From the NCBI GenBank assembly GCA_003152275.1, contig PLZU01000009.1:14655-78654 (forward strand): DNA of 64,000 nt. The letters are read 5' to 3'. Below the pieces are notes generated by a model. That model ran no database searches, was not told where the DNA came from, and saw only the letters and a program-made list of their open reading frames with translations. This document shows, one piece after another, positions 24,183-33,262 of the stretch. This DNA is from Actinomycetota bacterium. GTDB lineage: Bacteria > Actinomycetota > Thermoleophilia > Gaiellales > Gaiellaceae. Position numbers and translations under genes: made by a program. Positions within the stretch are counted from its first letter, which is position 1, and each line of letters opens with the position of its first letter.

Positions 24183-25454
24183 TCAGGAGATCCAGGTGCC
24201 ATGTGCGAAGCCCACGGCGGCGAGCACTCCGACAGCTGCAAAAGACGCGATGACGATTGCGCGCAGACGCGGGCGCTTCTCCGCCAAAACCGCGAGCGTC
24301 ACGAAGAGCGGAAAGTCGCCGATGAGGAAGCGCGGCTCGCTCACCAGCGGCACGACTGCGGCCGGCGCGCTCAGGAAGAGGATGATCGTCGTAGCCGAGT
24401 AGAGCGCCGCGGCGCGGTCGACCTTCTTCCAACAGAGCCACGTGAGTGCGCATGCGGCGACGAGCAGCACGAGCTGGGCGACATTCCAGATCGCGAACTG
24501 CTCAGGTTTCCCGAATCCGGAAGGTGTGCCACTGCCCGCAGGCAGATGCAGAACGAGTTGCGCGAGCCCCTGCTCGCCGGACTTCAACGCGTCCCATGCA
24601 CCGCCGAGCGGGCCCGCCGCGGGAACGTGCCGGAGCCAGAACGACCCCTCCGAGTGAACGAAGGCGAAGGCGTCGCCGAAATGGGAGCTCAGGTACAGGC
24701 AGTAGCTGCCGAGCGCCGCCGGCAGCAGTAGCAACGGGCTCAGCCGAAGCAGCGACCGGAAGCTACGCCCTTCAGGCCAGAGGAGCCAGAGCAGCGCAGG
24801 GACGAGCGCGAGCCCGGTCGGGCGTGTGAGCACGGCCAACGCTCCCAGCAGAGCCGCGAACGTCGCTCGACCGTCGAGCGCGAACACGAAGGCCCAGGCC
24901 GCGAGCGCCAGGAACAGGCCATCGGAGTACACCGCGGTGAAGACGAAACTGATCGGATACAGCGCGAGGAAGAGGACCGAGTCGTGCGCGACGCGGCCGC
25001 CCGCATACCGCCGAGCGATCCGCGCCACGGCGACGCCCGCGAAGCCGGCGGCGGCGAGCGAGATGGCCACGCCGGCAACGAGGTTCGACCGGAGCACGAA
25101 CGCGAGCACGCGCGTCAGCAGCGGGTAGAGCGGGAAAAAGCTCGCGCTCTGCTTCGTGTCGTAGCCGTGCTGCGCGATCCGCAGAAACCAGTTTGCGTCC
25201 CACTGGTCGAACGCACCGAAGATGAAATCCGTGCGCGAGCCGTAAGCCGTGTGCTCGGGGAAGCCCGAACGGAGCGGAGCCCAGAGTAGGGCGACGAGGA
25301 CTGCCGCCCAGCAACCGGCTCGTGTCGCGACGACGACCCAGAACGGACCGGCAGACGCACGGCGGAGGGCGCGAACGGCCAACCCCGACAGCCTCTCAGA
25401 GCTGTCGGAGATCCGCGGCGAGCCGGCCGCAGCTGCGAGCGGCCGCTCACACAC
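24183..25454 (-). CDS. PIG-V-like membrane mannosyltransferase
   Basis: The 423-aa protein has about ten membrane helices and an early lumenal loop with FDQWDANWFLRIAQHGYD and SASFFPLYPLL, the hallmark of the PIG-V/GPI18-type mannosyltransferase family (COG5542). Such enzymes use a polyprenyl-phosphate sugar at the outer membrane face; the Asp in WDANW is the expected catalytic residue. It ends 6 nt from the GH5-like gene, convergent to it, and diverges from the arsR-type gene. The envelope role and the neighbouring glycosidases suggest extracellular glycan work, but the acceptor is unknown. Confidence 0.8.
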   Translation of the reverse strand: MCERPLAAAAGSPRISDSSERLSGLAVRALRRASAGPFWVVVATRAGCWAAVLVALLWAPLRSGFPEHTAYGSRTDFIFGAFDQWDANWFLRIAQHGYDTKQSASFFPLYPLLTRVLAFVLRSNLVAGVAISLAAAGFAGVAVARIARRYAGGRVAHDSVLFLALYPISFVFTAVYSDGLFLALAAWAFVFALDGRATFAALLGALAVLTRPTGLALVPALLWLLWPEGRSFRSLLRLSPLLLLPAALGSYCLYLSSHFGDAFAFVHSEGSFWLRHVPAAGPLGGAWDALKSGEQGLAQLVLHLPAGSGTPSGFGKPEQFAIWNVAQLVLLVAACALTWLCWKKVDRAAALYSATTIILFLSAPAAVVPLVSEPRFLIGDFPLFVTLAVLAEKRPRLRAIVIASFAAVGVLAAVGFAHGTWIS

Positions 25455-25460
25455 ATTGGC

Positions 25461-25485
25461 TATACTGAACTAAGTGGTTCAGTAT
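25461..25485 (+). promoter_or_regulatory. ArsR-type operator over a leaderless promoter
   Basis: A perfect 9-bp inverted repeat, ATACTGAAC (25462-25470) and GTTCAGTAT (25477-25485) with a 6-nt spacer, overlaps both the -10 hexamer TATACT (25461-25466) and the GTG start codon at 25474, which lies 7 nt after that hexamer. A bound dimer would block RNA polymerase, as expected for autorepression by the ArsR protein encoded there. Confidence 0.75.
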
Positions 25486-25812
25486 CCACAGATCGACCGG
25501 ACCTTCGCCGCACTCGCGGATCCCACGCGCAGGGGCGTGGTCGAGCACCTTGGCCGCGGCAGCGCGACGATCAGCGAGCTCGCCGAGCCGTTCGGAATCT
25601 CGCTCACCGGAATGAAGAAGCACGTGCGGCGGCTCGAGGACGCCGGAATCGTCACCACCGAGAAGGTGGGCCGGGTCCGGCGGTGCAGCCTCGGCCCGCA
25701 GCGCCTCGAGGACGTTCACGAGTGGATCGAGCTGTACCGGCGGATGCTGGACGAGCGCCTCGACCGGTTCGGGGAGCTACTCGAACGCACGACGAAAGGA
25801 GACCCGCAATGA
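25474..25812 (+). CDS. ArsR-family transcriptional repressor
   Basis: The 112-aa winged helix starts VQYPQIDRTFAALADPTRRG, with recognition helix ISLTGMKKHVRRLEDAG and the wing VTTEKVGRVRRCSL. It lacks the Cys metal site of classical ArsR and belongs to the SRPBCC-associated group (PadR/ArsR pairs). It is translated from a leaderless GTG inside its own operator and overlaps the SRPBCC gene by 4 nt (ATGA). Confidence 0.9.
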   Translation: MVQYPQIDRTFAALADPTRRGVVEHLGRGSATISELAEPFGISLTGMKKHVRRLEDAGIVTTEKVGRVRRCSLGPQRLEDVHEWIELYRRMLDERLDRFGELLERTTKGDPQ

Positions 25813-26297
25813 CCCCCGACCAACAGCAGGCGCGCGCGGCCACCGTCACGACGCCTACCGACCGCGAGATCCACGTCGAGCGCGTGTTCGACGCGCCACG
25901 AGACCGAGTGTTCGCGGTCTTCACCGACCCAAAGCTCATTCCCGAGTGGTGGGGCCCGACCACCGTCGTCGATCAGATGGACGTCAGGCCCGGCGGGAGC
26001 TGGCGGTTCGTCAGCCAGAACCCCGACGGCAGCGAGATCGCGTTTCGGGGCACCTACAGCGAGGTCACCCCGCCCGAGCGCATCGTGCAGACCTTCGAGA
26101 TGGAAGGCATGCCGGGTGGTGGCCACGTCCAGACCTTCGCCTTCGAGGATCTCGGCGACCGCACAAAGCTCACAACCACCTTGCTCTTCAACACCACCGA
26201 GGACCGCGACGGCTTGCTCGCATACGGCGGGGAAAGCGGGATGAACGAGACCTACGCTCGCCTCGACGAACTCTTCGCGAGGCTCACGTCCAACTAG
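25809..26297 (+). CDS. SRPBCC (AHSA1-like) domain protein
   Basis: The 162-aa protein has the START-like/AHSA1 fold: IHVERVFDAPRDRVFAVFTD, then PEWWGPTTVVDQMDVRPGG, FRGTYSEVTPPERIV and the C-terminal helix SGMNETYARLDELFARL. These proteins bind hydrophobic ligands in a cavity. It is co-expressed with the ArsR-type repressor, which may sense the same ligand or protein. Its end overlaps the convergent GGDEF gene by 4 nt. Confidence 0.9.
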   Translation: MTPDQQQARAATVTTPTDREIHVERVFDAPRDRVFAVFTDPKLIPEWWGPTTVVDQMDVRPGGSWRFVSQNPDGSEIAFRGTYSEVTPPERIVQTFEMEGMPGGGHVQTFAFEDLGDRTKLTTTLLFNTTEDRDGLLAYGGESGMNETYARLDELFARLTSN

Positions 26298-27411
26298 CGG
26301 GTTGAAGGGAAGCCGGGCAGCGTGCGCGGCTTCCCACTACCTGGAATCTGTGCACGTCGGGCTTCGAGAAGGTCGGCGTCAGCGCGGGCGAGCAACTCTT
26401 GCAGCGTGTCGTCGCGGTCAGCTTCGGCAATGCCGAACGTGGCCGAGTGCTCTGGGCTGACTACGGTCAATACTGCAGCGATCTTCTCGAAGCGTGTCCT
26501 TGCTTCGCCTGTGCTCAGGTTGGACATCGCGCAGACGAACTCGTCGCCGCCGTAGCGCACGATCAGGTCGTAGGGCCGGACATTCGCGCGAAGGGTCTCG
26601 CCAACAAGCTGCAACAGCGCGTCGCCGGCGAGATGCCCCTGACCGTCGTTGACCTGTTTGAGGCCGTCCACGTCGACGAACGCGAGCACGAGCGTGCCGC
26701 CCGTTCGATGCGCGCGTTCGAGCTCGCGCGACACCTCCTCGAGGCCGAACATGCGCGTCCGCGCGCCCGTCAATTCATCCGTCGTCGCGCGCTTCAAGTC
26801 GGCTGCAGATTCGGTGCGGTTCCGGACCGCCTCAGCGCGCTCGCGGGCTGCCGATTCCCGGTCGACGGCCGCTCGGGCGCGGTCGTTCGCTGCCTTGACC
26901 CGATCGGCCGCCGCCCGCGCCCGATCGCGCTCGGCCCGCACGACAATGTCCTCCGGACTCGCGTCCGCGTCCGCGTCACTCTGCAGATCGTGCAGCCGAG
27001 CCAGCGCATCACGAGACTCGGCGCCCCGATCACGAAGGACGGCGGCGCGATCACGATCCTCCGCCGCGTGGAGCCGCGCCACAGCACTCTCGTCGCGCAA
27101 CGCGACACGGTCTCGCGGTCGTGACTCGACCGCTCACGCGCGACGGCACTGCGGTGATGGGTGGCCGCGTCGCCACCGGCCGCGAGCTCATCGTCAGCAG
27201 CGTGCTGATCCTCGTCCGCACTTCGCTGGTCGCGCTCGCTCGCCGTCTGGTCGTGATCCGACCACGTTTGATCCTGATCGCTCGCCGTCTGATCGTGATC
27301 TGACGACGTCTGATCTTGATCAGCCGCGCCCGCAAAGACTTCGGCGCCACAGGACGGGCAGTTCGGAACCTCCGTTGCCGCGCCGCAAGCTGGACAGACA
27401 GCGTTCGCCAT
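26294..27411 (-). pseudogene. Zinc-ribbon/DQDQ-repeat diguanylate cyclase, frameshifted
   Basis: The gene begins at ATG 27411 with a zinc ribbon (CPACGAATEVPNCPSCGAEV). A run of seven-residue acidic repeats based on SDxDQTA follows (residues about 30-75), then a charged Ala/Arg/Asp helix. Near 27100-27130 the frame is lost; a shift by one base leads into RDRVALRDESAVARLH and on to a complete GGDEF domain (DELTGARTRMFG, then FVDVDGLKQVNDGQGHLAGD and VRYGGDEFVCAM). The downstream frame could restart at TTG 27100 and make a 268-aa cyclase without zinc ribbon. The catalytic GGDEF signature is intact, so either a truncated active enzyme is made or the assembly has a one-base error. Confidence 0.75.
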
Positions 27412-27485
27412 TTTTCCGATGCCAATTGTAGACACGGCGTCGGAGGTGCGACGGAGGGGCTGTTTGCAGGCCTTTTGGCGAGGCG

Positions 27486-27941
27486 TTAGAAGCAGCCCTC
27501 GGCGCACGGGTCGACCACGCTGCCGGTGAGCGCAACGTTGACCCGGCCCACGAGCGTGTTCACCCAGAAACTCAACAAGCCGCTGCGGTCACCCGTCGCC
27601 GTCGGCCGGAAACGCACCAACACCGTGCAACTCTCCCCCGACCCAAGCGCCACCGAGACCACACACGAACCCCCAGCCACAACCGCAAAATCCGCCGCGT
27701 TCACACTCGACGACGCAATCCCGAACCGCCAAAACGACAAGCTCCCCGAACCCGAGTTCGTCAACGTCACCGACACCGGATCACTCGCATCCCCCACCTG
27801 CACCGCCCCAAAATCCACACCCACCGGCGACAGCGATGCGATCGGGCCGGTTGGCGGTGCAGCGAACGTCAACGCCTGCGCTGCCGGTGCACCTGCTGTG
27901 CCGGCGCAGGCCAAGGCTGCGACGGCGGACAGCGCCGCCAC
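27486..27941 (-). CDS. Secreted choice-of-anchor D (ASH-like) protein
   Basis: The 151-aa protein has a signal peptide (ALSAVAALACAGTAGAPAAQ) and one immunoglobulin-like ASH/choice-of-anchor D domain: VDFGAVQVGDASDPVSVTLT, then CTVLVRFRPTATGDRSG. It ends with a short Cys tail (DPCAEGCF). The first start in frame is GTG 27941; no better start exists upstream, so the N-terminus is uncertain. It diverges from the related gene at 28080. Probably a surface or secreted adhesion-type protein. Confidence 0.7.
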   Translation of the reverse strand: MAALSAVAALACAGTAGAPAAQALTFAAPPTGPIASLSPVGVDFGAVQVGDASDPVSVTLTNSGSGSLSFWRFGIASSSVNAADFAVVAGGSCVVSVALGSGESCTVLVRFRPTATGDRSGLLSFWVNTLVGRVNVALTGSVVDPCAEGCF

Positions 27942-28079
27942 CAGTCTGCGGGCCTGGTGGGCGCATACAGGGGACGTGCACCGGAGAATCGTGGGGCCGC
28001 TCTCCCTGGGTACCCCTCGGGAGGGTGGTTGGGTCGATCAGAGAGGTGATCCCGAGCCCGTAAACGCCCCGCGACGACG

Positions 28080-28718
28080 GTGTTAGTTTCAACGACCACA
28101 AGTTGTCGTCAATTGCGGCGCCCCGAGGCGGCGGGCGCGAACTGTCCTCACGGTGGCTCGAGCTTCACCTCGGTCAGCGGAATGACCTACGCCTGCAACG
28201 GCGCGGACGGGACGAGTGGGTCGAGCCTCACGAAGATCGATGACCTGAACGGGATCGCGTGCACAGATCACAACGGCCATGCCTCGACGGTCGTCGTGTC
28301 CGTCGCGGCCGACGGCTCGCTGAGCCTGAGCTGTCCGACGGTTGCAACTCCCCCGCCACCTCCGCCGCCCGGCCTGGGGCTAAGTGGCAACGGCTCGTTC
28401 GGCACCTCTCACGACACAAGTCCCGTGCGGTTCAACACGTTCACCTTTACGAACGGTGGTCCCGCCGCCGTCACCATCGACGCCGTCGAAGCAGATGACG
28501 TGTTCGCTGTGTCATCCACAACCTGCGGAGCGCAGCTCGCCGGCGGCGGGGCGACATGCGAGATCGTGGTCAGCTTCGATCCGGCAGTCGGAGCGGGTGA
28601 TTACGCCGACATGCTGACCGTCCGCGGGCCCGGGTACGCACTCACAGCGGCTCTCCAAGCGCACGTCCTGGAGACCGGATGCCTGCGCCGGCTGGCGAAG
28701 AAGGGAATTTGCCCGTAA
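28080..28718 (+). CDS. Choice-of-anchor D-like protein, probably 5'-truncated
   Basis: The 212-aa frame starts at GTG 28080 but lacks a signal peptide. It has a block GANCPHGGSSFTSVSGMTYA with CNGADG, as in secreted proteins with a Cys-rich N-terminal module, a proline hinge (PPPPPPPG near residue 95) and an ASH-like domain (FNTFTFTNGGPAAVTIDAVE, then CEIVVSFDPAVGAGDY), ending TGCLRRLAKKGICP. Its C-terminal Cys pair resembles that of the divergent neighbour. The missing secretion signal suggests lost 5' sequence. Confidence 0.6.
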   Translation: MLVSTTTSCRQLRRPEAAGANCPHGGSSFTSVSGMTYACNGADGTSGSSLTKIDDLNGIACTDHNGHASTVVVSVAADGSLSLSCPTVATPPPPPPPGLGLSGNGSFGTSHDTSPVRFNTFTFTNGGPAAVTIDAVEADDVFAVSSTTCGAQLAGGGATCEIVVSFDPAVGAGDYADMLTVRGPGYALTAALQAHVLETGCLRRLAKKGICP

Positions 28719-28733
28719 GTCAAAGAGGCTCGG

Positions 28734-28759
28734 AGCGGCGGGGCGTTCGCCCCGCCGCT
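28734..28759. terminator. Bidirectional GC hairpin
   Basis: A 12-bp stem (28734-28745 with 28748-28759) closes on itself around a TTCG-like turn between two convergent genes. Confidence 0.65.
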
Positions 28760-28765
28760 TGCTGA

Positions 28766-30424
28766 CTACCCGAACGTGAACGCGTACGCGTTGACGCCCG
28801 GCGAAAAGCGCAGCTCGAGCACGCCCTCACTGGCGGCCGAACCGGACACAACCGTGTACAGGCGGTCGGCGTTCACCTGCAACGTGCGCTCCGGCTTGCC
28901 GTCGACCAGGGCCTGCACCGTCCCCTTGCCGCCGAGCACGATGTAGACATACCGCGCGCGGAAATGCAGCCGCAGCCGCGCGCCCAGGCTCGCGACGATC
29001 CGCTGGCTTCCGACCTCCCAGTTCCCTGCATACGACAGGTCGTCCGCCGGGAGCGTGGAAGCAAACGTGTACTGCCACGGAACGTTCGGATGAATCTTCG
29101 AGCCGACGTAGCGGGCAAGCCGCGCCGTGCCGAGGTAGGACTCGGGGGTGACGAGCTCCGTCGGCGTCTTGTCAGGGACGCTCACCATGTGCGCCGGCAC
29201 CGACGCACCGGTCTCGGCGAGCAGCGAGCGGATCGCCTGTTCAGTTCCGCCGTAGTCACCCTCGCCGAAGTGGTAGTGGCGGACGCGGCCCGCCTTGTCG
29301 ATCAGATATTCCGCCGGCCAGTACTGGTTCGAGTACGCCGTCCAGGTTCCGTAGGCGTTGTCGAGCGCGACCGGCCACGTGACGTGCAGGTCGTGTGTCG
29401 CCTGGCGCACGTTACTGAGCACGTGTTCGAACGCGAACTCCGGCGTGTGCACGCCGATGATCTCGAGACCGTCCTTGTGGTACGCGGCGTACCAGGCGCG
29501 GAGGTGTGGCAGCGTGCGAAGGCAGTTGATGCAGGAGTACGTCCAGAAGTCGACGAGCACGACCTTCCCGCGCAGCGAAGCGAGCGAGATGGCGCGATCC
29601 CCAGGCGTATTCAGCCAGTGCGAGATGTCGACGAAGTTGGGCGCTTTGCCGAGATTCGGAAGCGCCGACTTCGGAGCCTTCGCCGCGGCCGCAGCGAAGG
29701 CGCTGCCCCCGCCTTTCAGCGAGTCGAGGTGCTTCGTGGCGAGCGAAGTGTCCTCGACGTGCTTCTGGATCGAGGTCGTGTAGCCACCAAGCGCCGTTTG
29801 AAGGCTCTGGGCTGTGTTGAAGATGATCGCGAGGGCGGCGCCCGCGAGCAGAACCCCCATCGCCCGCCGGAAGTTCTGGCTTTGCGCGCGCATGCGCTTC
29901 GCAACTCGCTGTCCGCCTAATGCGACGAGCAGCATCGGAACGGCGGCGCCGACCGCATAGGCGAGCGTGAGCAGGACGGTGTCGAAGCCGATCTTGTGCT
30001 GTGCGGAAAGCGCAGTGATCGTCGCCAGCACGGGTCCCGCGCACGGGACGAAGACGAGTCCGAGGCTCACACCGAGTGCGAATCCACCACCAAGATCGCC
30101 GCCGCGTCGCCTCGTCATGAACGCGAACGGACGCTCCAGCAGAAACCCGATCCGCGGGAAGAGCAGCGTCGCCGCGAGCACGAACAGCATCGCGATGGCG
30201 AGGTTTCGGAGGATGTCCTGCGGCAGCCCGAGTGCCGAGAGAATCGACGACGCCGCCAGCGTGAACAGCGTGAAGCTCACGACGAGGCCCGCGATGATCG
30301 CGAACGGACGGCGGCCGCTGCCGGTCGCACCTCCGGCGAGCACGATCGGGAGTACCGGGAGGACGCACGGCGACACCGCGGTGATCACGCCGGCGAGGAA
30401 GCCGATGCCCAGCAGCACGATCAT
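28766..30424 (-). CDS. dipZ: DipZ-type CcdA-thioredoxin fusion
   Basis: The 552-aa protein joins a CcdA/DsbD membrane domain (residues 1-215; reactive cysteines in SPCVLPVLP and VPCAGPVLA) to an outside thioredoxin-like domain (about 255-400) with the active site FWTYSCINCLRTLPHL and a C-terminal beta domain (about 430-552). It passes reducing power from the cytoplasm to extracytoplasmic thiols. The ATG is 7 nt after TACCCT, so it is likely leaderless. It sits next to several secreted Cys-containing proteins. Confidence 0.92.
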   Translation of the reverse strand: MIVLLGIGFLAGVITAVSPCVLPVLPIVLAGGATGSGRRPFAIIAGLVVSFTLFTLAASSILSALGLPQDILRNLAIAMLFVLAATLLFPRIGFLLERPFAFMTRRRGGDLGGGFALGVSLGLVFVPCAGPVLATITALSAQHKIGFDTVLLTLAYAVGAAVPMLLVALGGQRVAKRMRAQSQNFRRAMGVLLAGAALAIIFNTAQSLQTALGGYTTSIQKHVEDTSLATKHLDSLKGGGSAFAAAAAKAPKSALPNLGKAPNFVDISHWLNTPGDRAISLASLRGKVVLVDFWTYSCINCLRTLPHLRAWYAAYHKDGLEIIGVHTPEFAFEHVLSNVRQATHDLHVTWPVALDNAYGTWTAYSNQYWPAEYLIDKAGRVRHYHFGEGDYGGTEQAIRSLLAETGASVPAHMVSVPDKTPTELVTPESYLGTARLARYVGSKIHPNVPWQYTFASTLPADDLSYAGNWEVGSQRIVASLGARLRLHFRARYVYIVLGGKGTVQALVDGKPERTLQVNADRLYTVVSGSAASEGVLELRFSPGVNAYAFTFG

Positions 30425-30490
30425 CGAATCAAGGGTACGCCGGCTCCTAGGTCGCGCCTAAGAGCCGGGTACCCACAAGGTCACGTGGAG

Positions 30491-31012
30491 CTACGGGCCG
30501 TAGCCGCCGCCGCCACCACTTGTTGTCGTCCCCGCCTGAGTCGTCGTGCCGGCCGGATTCGAAGCTTTCGCGAGCGTGCCCGCGGAGGTGACGGCATGCC
30601 AGACCCCCTGGAACCCCTGGCCTTTGACGTCGCCGGGCTTCTTGTCAGCCGAGTACCGATACAGCGTGAGGCCGGCATACGTCACCTGAGTGGTGCCGTC
30701 CGGTCGTTTCGCCGTTGAGAGCTTCGCCGCGCTGACGCTAGCCCCGGCCTTCGGCTTCGCACCGTGGGCGACGACGAGTGGCGGCCAGAACTTCGCGCAT
30801 GCGGCTGTGCACTTGATCGCCCCGTGCTTGTCGGGCGTGTAGTGATACAGCGTCATCCCGGCTGCGCTCACGAGCAGGCTGCCGTACTTGCTGTTGTGCG
30901 CAGCCTTCACCGTGCCGCCTTTGCTCGACATCGTCGCGGCCATCGCCACACCGACACCGGCGGCGGCGAGCAGCACGAGACCCGGCACTATCCATCTGAG
31001 TCTGACCCGCAT
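30491..31012 (-). CDS. Secreted repeat protein (Lipoprotein_15 type)
   Basis: The 173-aa protein has a signal-anchor (IVPGLVLLAAAGVGVAMAA) and two PF03640-type repeats (KYGSLLVSAAGMTLYHYTPD with CTAACAKFWPPL; QVTYAGLTLYRYSADKKPGD), followed by a Thr/Gly-rich tail. Two cysteines lie in CTAAC. The family is common in actinobacteria and has no settled function. No lipobox is visible, so it is secreted or anchored by its first helix. Confidence 0.8.
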   Translation of the reverse strand: MRVRLRWIVPGLVLLAAAGVGVAMAATMSSKGGTVKAAHNSKYGSLLVSAAGMTLYHYTPDKHGAIKCTAACAKFWPPLVVAHGAKPKAGASVSAAKLSTAKRPDGTTQVTYAGLTLYRYSADKKPGDVKGQGFQGVWHAVTSAGTLAKASNPAGTTTQAGTTTSGGGGGYGP

Positions 31013-31090
31013 GAAAACTCCTTTCGTTCGGGCGGCTTAGAAGCGGGTACGGACAAGACGCCGAGGCGGATTCCGGGTAGCGTCTCGACG

Positions 31091-31738
31091 ATGACAATCG
31101 TGGTGGTGGAGTCGCCGACTCTCGGCGAAGGGTGGCTGCGCACCTCCCGCGCGATCCTCGAGGGGGGCGCCCTCGAACGCTACGACGGCCAGCCCACGCG
31201 AGAGCTTGCAAACGTGACGCTCACCGTCGAGCGGCCTTCGTCGGACGATCCCCTGATCGCCGAGCTCGGCGATCAGGACTGGCTTGCCTGGATGCACGAG
31301 AACTTCTTCGTTCAGAAGGACGTTCCGGAGCTCGGCGACGCCAAGAGCTATGCCGTACGGCTGTTCAACTACGCGGGCGCCGGCCGCGACCAGATCGCGT
31401 GGGTCGTCGCGCGCCTGCATACCGACCCTGCGTGCCGCTCGGCGACGGTGACGACCTTCCAGCCACTCACCGACACGACGTACATCCCGTGCGTGAGCCT
31501 GCTCGACTTCTGGATTCCCGACGGCGCGCTCGAGCTCGTCGTCTACGCGCATAGCCTCGACTTCGGGAAGAAGGCGTACGGCAACCTCGTCGAGCTCGCT
31601 CGCTTGCAGGAGCACGTCGCCCACGAGCTCGGCTTGCCGGTCGGCCGACTGCTCGTGCACGCGAAGTCCGCCCACGTGTACGAGCCTGAGTGGGCGCTCA
31701 TGGCGCAGCTCGTGAACGTCGCCGAATCGGTCGCGTAG
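31091..31738 (+). CDS. Thymidylate synthase-like protein
   Basis: The 215-aa protein has the ThyA-fold core: nucleophile Cys in TYIPCVSLLDFWIPDG, VVYAHSLDFGKKAYGNLVEL and the C-terminal SAHVYEPEW. It is shorter than bacterial ThyA (about 264 aa) and lacks the usual N-terminal arginine phosphate loop, so it resembles the small archaeal-type or deoxynucleotide hydroxymethylase-like members. The true reaction is uncertain. ATG 31091 lies 7 nt after TAGCGT (leaderless). It diverges from the secreted repeat protein. Confidence 0.7.
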   Translation: MTIVVVESPTLGEGWLRTSRAILEGGALERYDGQPTRELANVTLTVERPSSDDPLIAELGDQDWLAWMHENFFVQKDVPELGDAKSYAVRLFNYAGAGRDQIAWVVARLHTDPACRSATVTTFQPLTDTTYIPCVSLLDFWIPDGALELVVYAHSLDFGKKAYGNLVELARLQEHVAHELGLPVGRLLVHAKSAHVYEPEWALMAQLVNVAESVA

Positions 31739-31744
31739 CGACAC

Positions 31745-31788
31745 GACTCCGGCCGGCCGCGATAGCGCGACCAGCCGGAGTCTTCATT
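31745..31788. terminator. Terminator between convergent genes
   Basis: GACTCCGGC (31745-31753) pairs with GCCGGAGTC (31774-31782), followed by a T-rich TTCATT on the plus strand. Confidence 0.65.
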
Positions 31789-31792
31789 CGAG

Positions 31793-32272
31793 TTACGGCG
31801 ACTGCTTCAGACTGGCGCGAAGCGCCTGCGCCGCCTGGTGAGCCGACTGCAGCGCAGCCTTCACGGCGTCGCGCTCTTGCGCGAGCTGCGTGTTTGCCTG
31901 CTGGAGCAGCGGCTTGAGCTGCCCCTTGCCGGTCTTCGAAGACTTCACAGCCGCCAGATCCGTCTTGAGCTGCGCCCAATCGGACTGGACCGCCGGCAGC
32001 AACTGTGCCCGGTCGGCCTTGATCTTCTGCGCATCCGCCTGCAGTGTCTGGCGGACCGTCGCACGGCTCGTCGAGCCCTGCAGCGCCTGCACGTCGGCGG
32101 AGATCTTCTGCGCATCGGCAAGCACTGTGCTGTGCAGAGTCGTCGCGTCGGAGACGAGCTTCTGAAGCGTCGCCTGCGCCGTCGCCACCGGATCGTCCGC
32201 CCGCGCCACTGCAGCACCTGCACCTGCCGCGACGATCAAAGCCACCGCAAGAAAACCGGTCTTCTTCAACAT
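31793..32272 (-). CDS. Secreted coiled-coil protein
   Basis: The 159-aa protein has a signal peptide (TGFLAVALIVAAGAGAAVAR, cleaved near ARA-DD). The rest is nearly all helical coiled coil rich in Ala, Gln and Leu (LVSDATTLHSTVLADAQKIS, then ADAQKIKADRAQLLPAVQSD). No cysteines or known domain. It could be a periplasmic/cell-wall spacer. Confidence 0.75.
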   Translation of the reverse strand: MLKKTGFLAVALIVAAGAGAAVARADDPVATAQATLQKLVSDATTLHSTVLADAQKISADVQALQGSTSRATVRQTLQADAQKIKADRAQLLPAVQSDWAQLKTDLAAVKSSKTGKGQLKPLLQQANTQLAQERDAVKAALQSAHQAAQALRASLKQSP

Positions 32273-32371
32273 TCTTTTGCGCTCCTAGCTGGGGATCTGA
32301 CCTGCCTCGCCACGAGTGATCGGCATCGGGCGGAGGCCTCTAGATCCCCAGAGCGGGATCCTCGCGCCCGA

Positions 32372-33262
32372 TTAGGGCACCGGGACCCGTTGTTCCACGA
32401 CGCCCCCGCGCGCCTGGATCGCGACCGCGCCGAGCACGACCACTCCGCCGGCGAGCGTCGCAACCCCCGGCTGCTCCGACAGGACGAGCCAAACCCAGAG
32501 CGGCCCGAGAACGACCTCGAGCAAGGTGATCAGCGCTACCTCGGCGGCGGGAATCAGCCGCCCGCCGATGGTGAGAAACACAAAGCCGAGCCCGATCTGG
32601 CCCACACCGAGCGACACGAGCAGGACGAGATCCCGGGACCCGACCTGCCCCGGGTGCGCGAACGGCGCCGCCGAGACAAGCACGAGCACTTGCGACAGGC
32701 ACGTGGCGGGTGCCATCGACACATCACGGCGGTGCCGTGTGATCACGAGCGTCCCGGCGAACGACACCGTCATCAGGATCGACAGCCCGAAGCCGAGCGC
32801 GTGCGGCCGGCCCGGACCGCCCACCATCAGCGCCACGCCCCCGATCGCAACCGCCATCGCGAGCCACGTCCGGCGGCTCACCGGCTCGCCCACGAGCATT
32901 CCGAAGACGGCGGCGAGAACCGGCGCGAGCGCCTGCATGAAGAGGATGTTCGCGACCGAAGCGTGGTTCAACGCGACGATGAACGAGCCGGACGAGACCG
33001 CCATCAACGCGGCGACGGCAAGCCCGGCGCGGCCTACGGCGTGGAAGGCGCGCAACACTGCGCCGCGCTCGACGACGGCGATGTACGCGGCGAGGCCGAG
33101 CACGGCAAAGAGCGCGCGCCCAGCCATCTGCGTTCCGACACCCACCGAGAGCTCGCGCTGCAGGATCCCTGCTGTCGACCAGGCGACCGCTGCAAGCGCG
33201 ACGAAGGTGCGTCCCCGTCGGTGCTGCGCGCCGAGACTCAGAGACGCGGTCGCCGATGCCAT
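32372..33262 (-). CDS. EamA (DMT-superfamily) transporter
   Basis: The 296-aa protein has ten hydrophobic helices in two EamA repeats (TFVALAAVAWSTAGILQREL in the first; FAGTLVITRHRRD opening the second). It is a predicted exporter of amino acids or other metabolites. A 10-bp inverted repeat (32289-32298 with 32342-32351) lies just past its 3' end and might terminate it. Confidence 0.87.
   Translation of the reverse strand: MASATASLSLGAQHRRGRTFVALAAVAWSTAGILQRELSVGVGTQMAGRALFAVLGLAAYIAVVERGAVLRAFHAVGRAGLAVAALMAVSSGSFIVALNHASVANILFMQALAPVLAAVFGMLVGEPVSRRTWLAMAVAIGGVALMVGGPGRPHALGFGLSILMTVSFAGTLVITRHRRDVSMAPATCLSQVLVLVSAAPFAHPGQVGSRDLVLLVSLGVGQIGLGFVFLTIGGRLIPAAEVALITLLEVVLGPLWVWLVLSEQPGVATLAGGVVVLGAVAIQARGGVVEQRVPVP

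Noticed and set aside
27220-27320. Short repeats with gatc-rich units, considered as a CRISPR array
   Set aside because: They are in-frame codons for SDxDQTA protein repeats with no spacer-repeat pattern.
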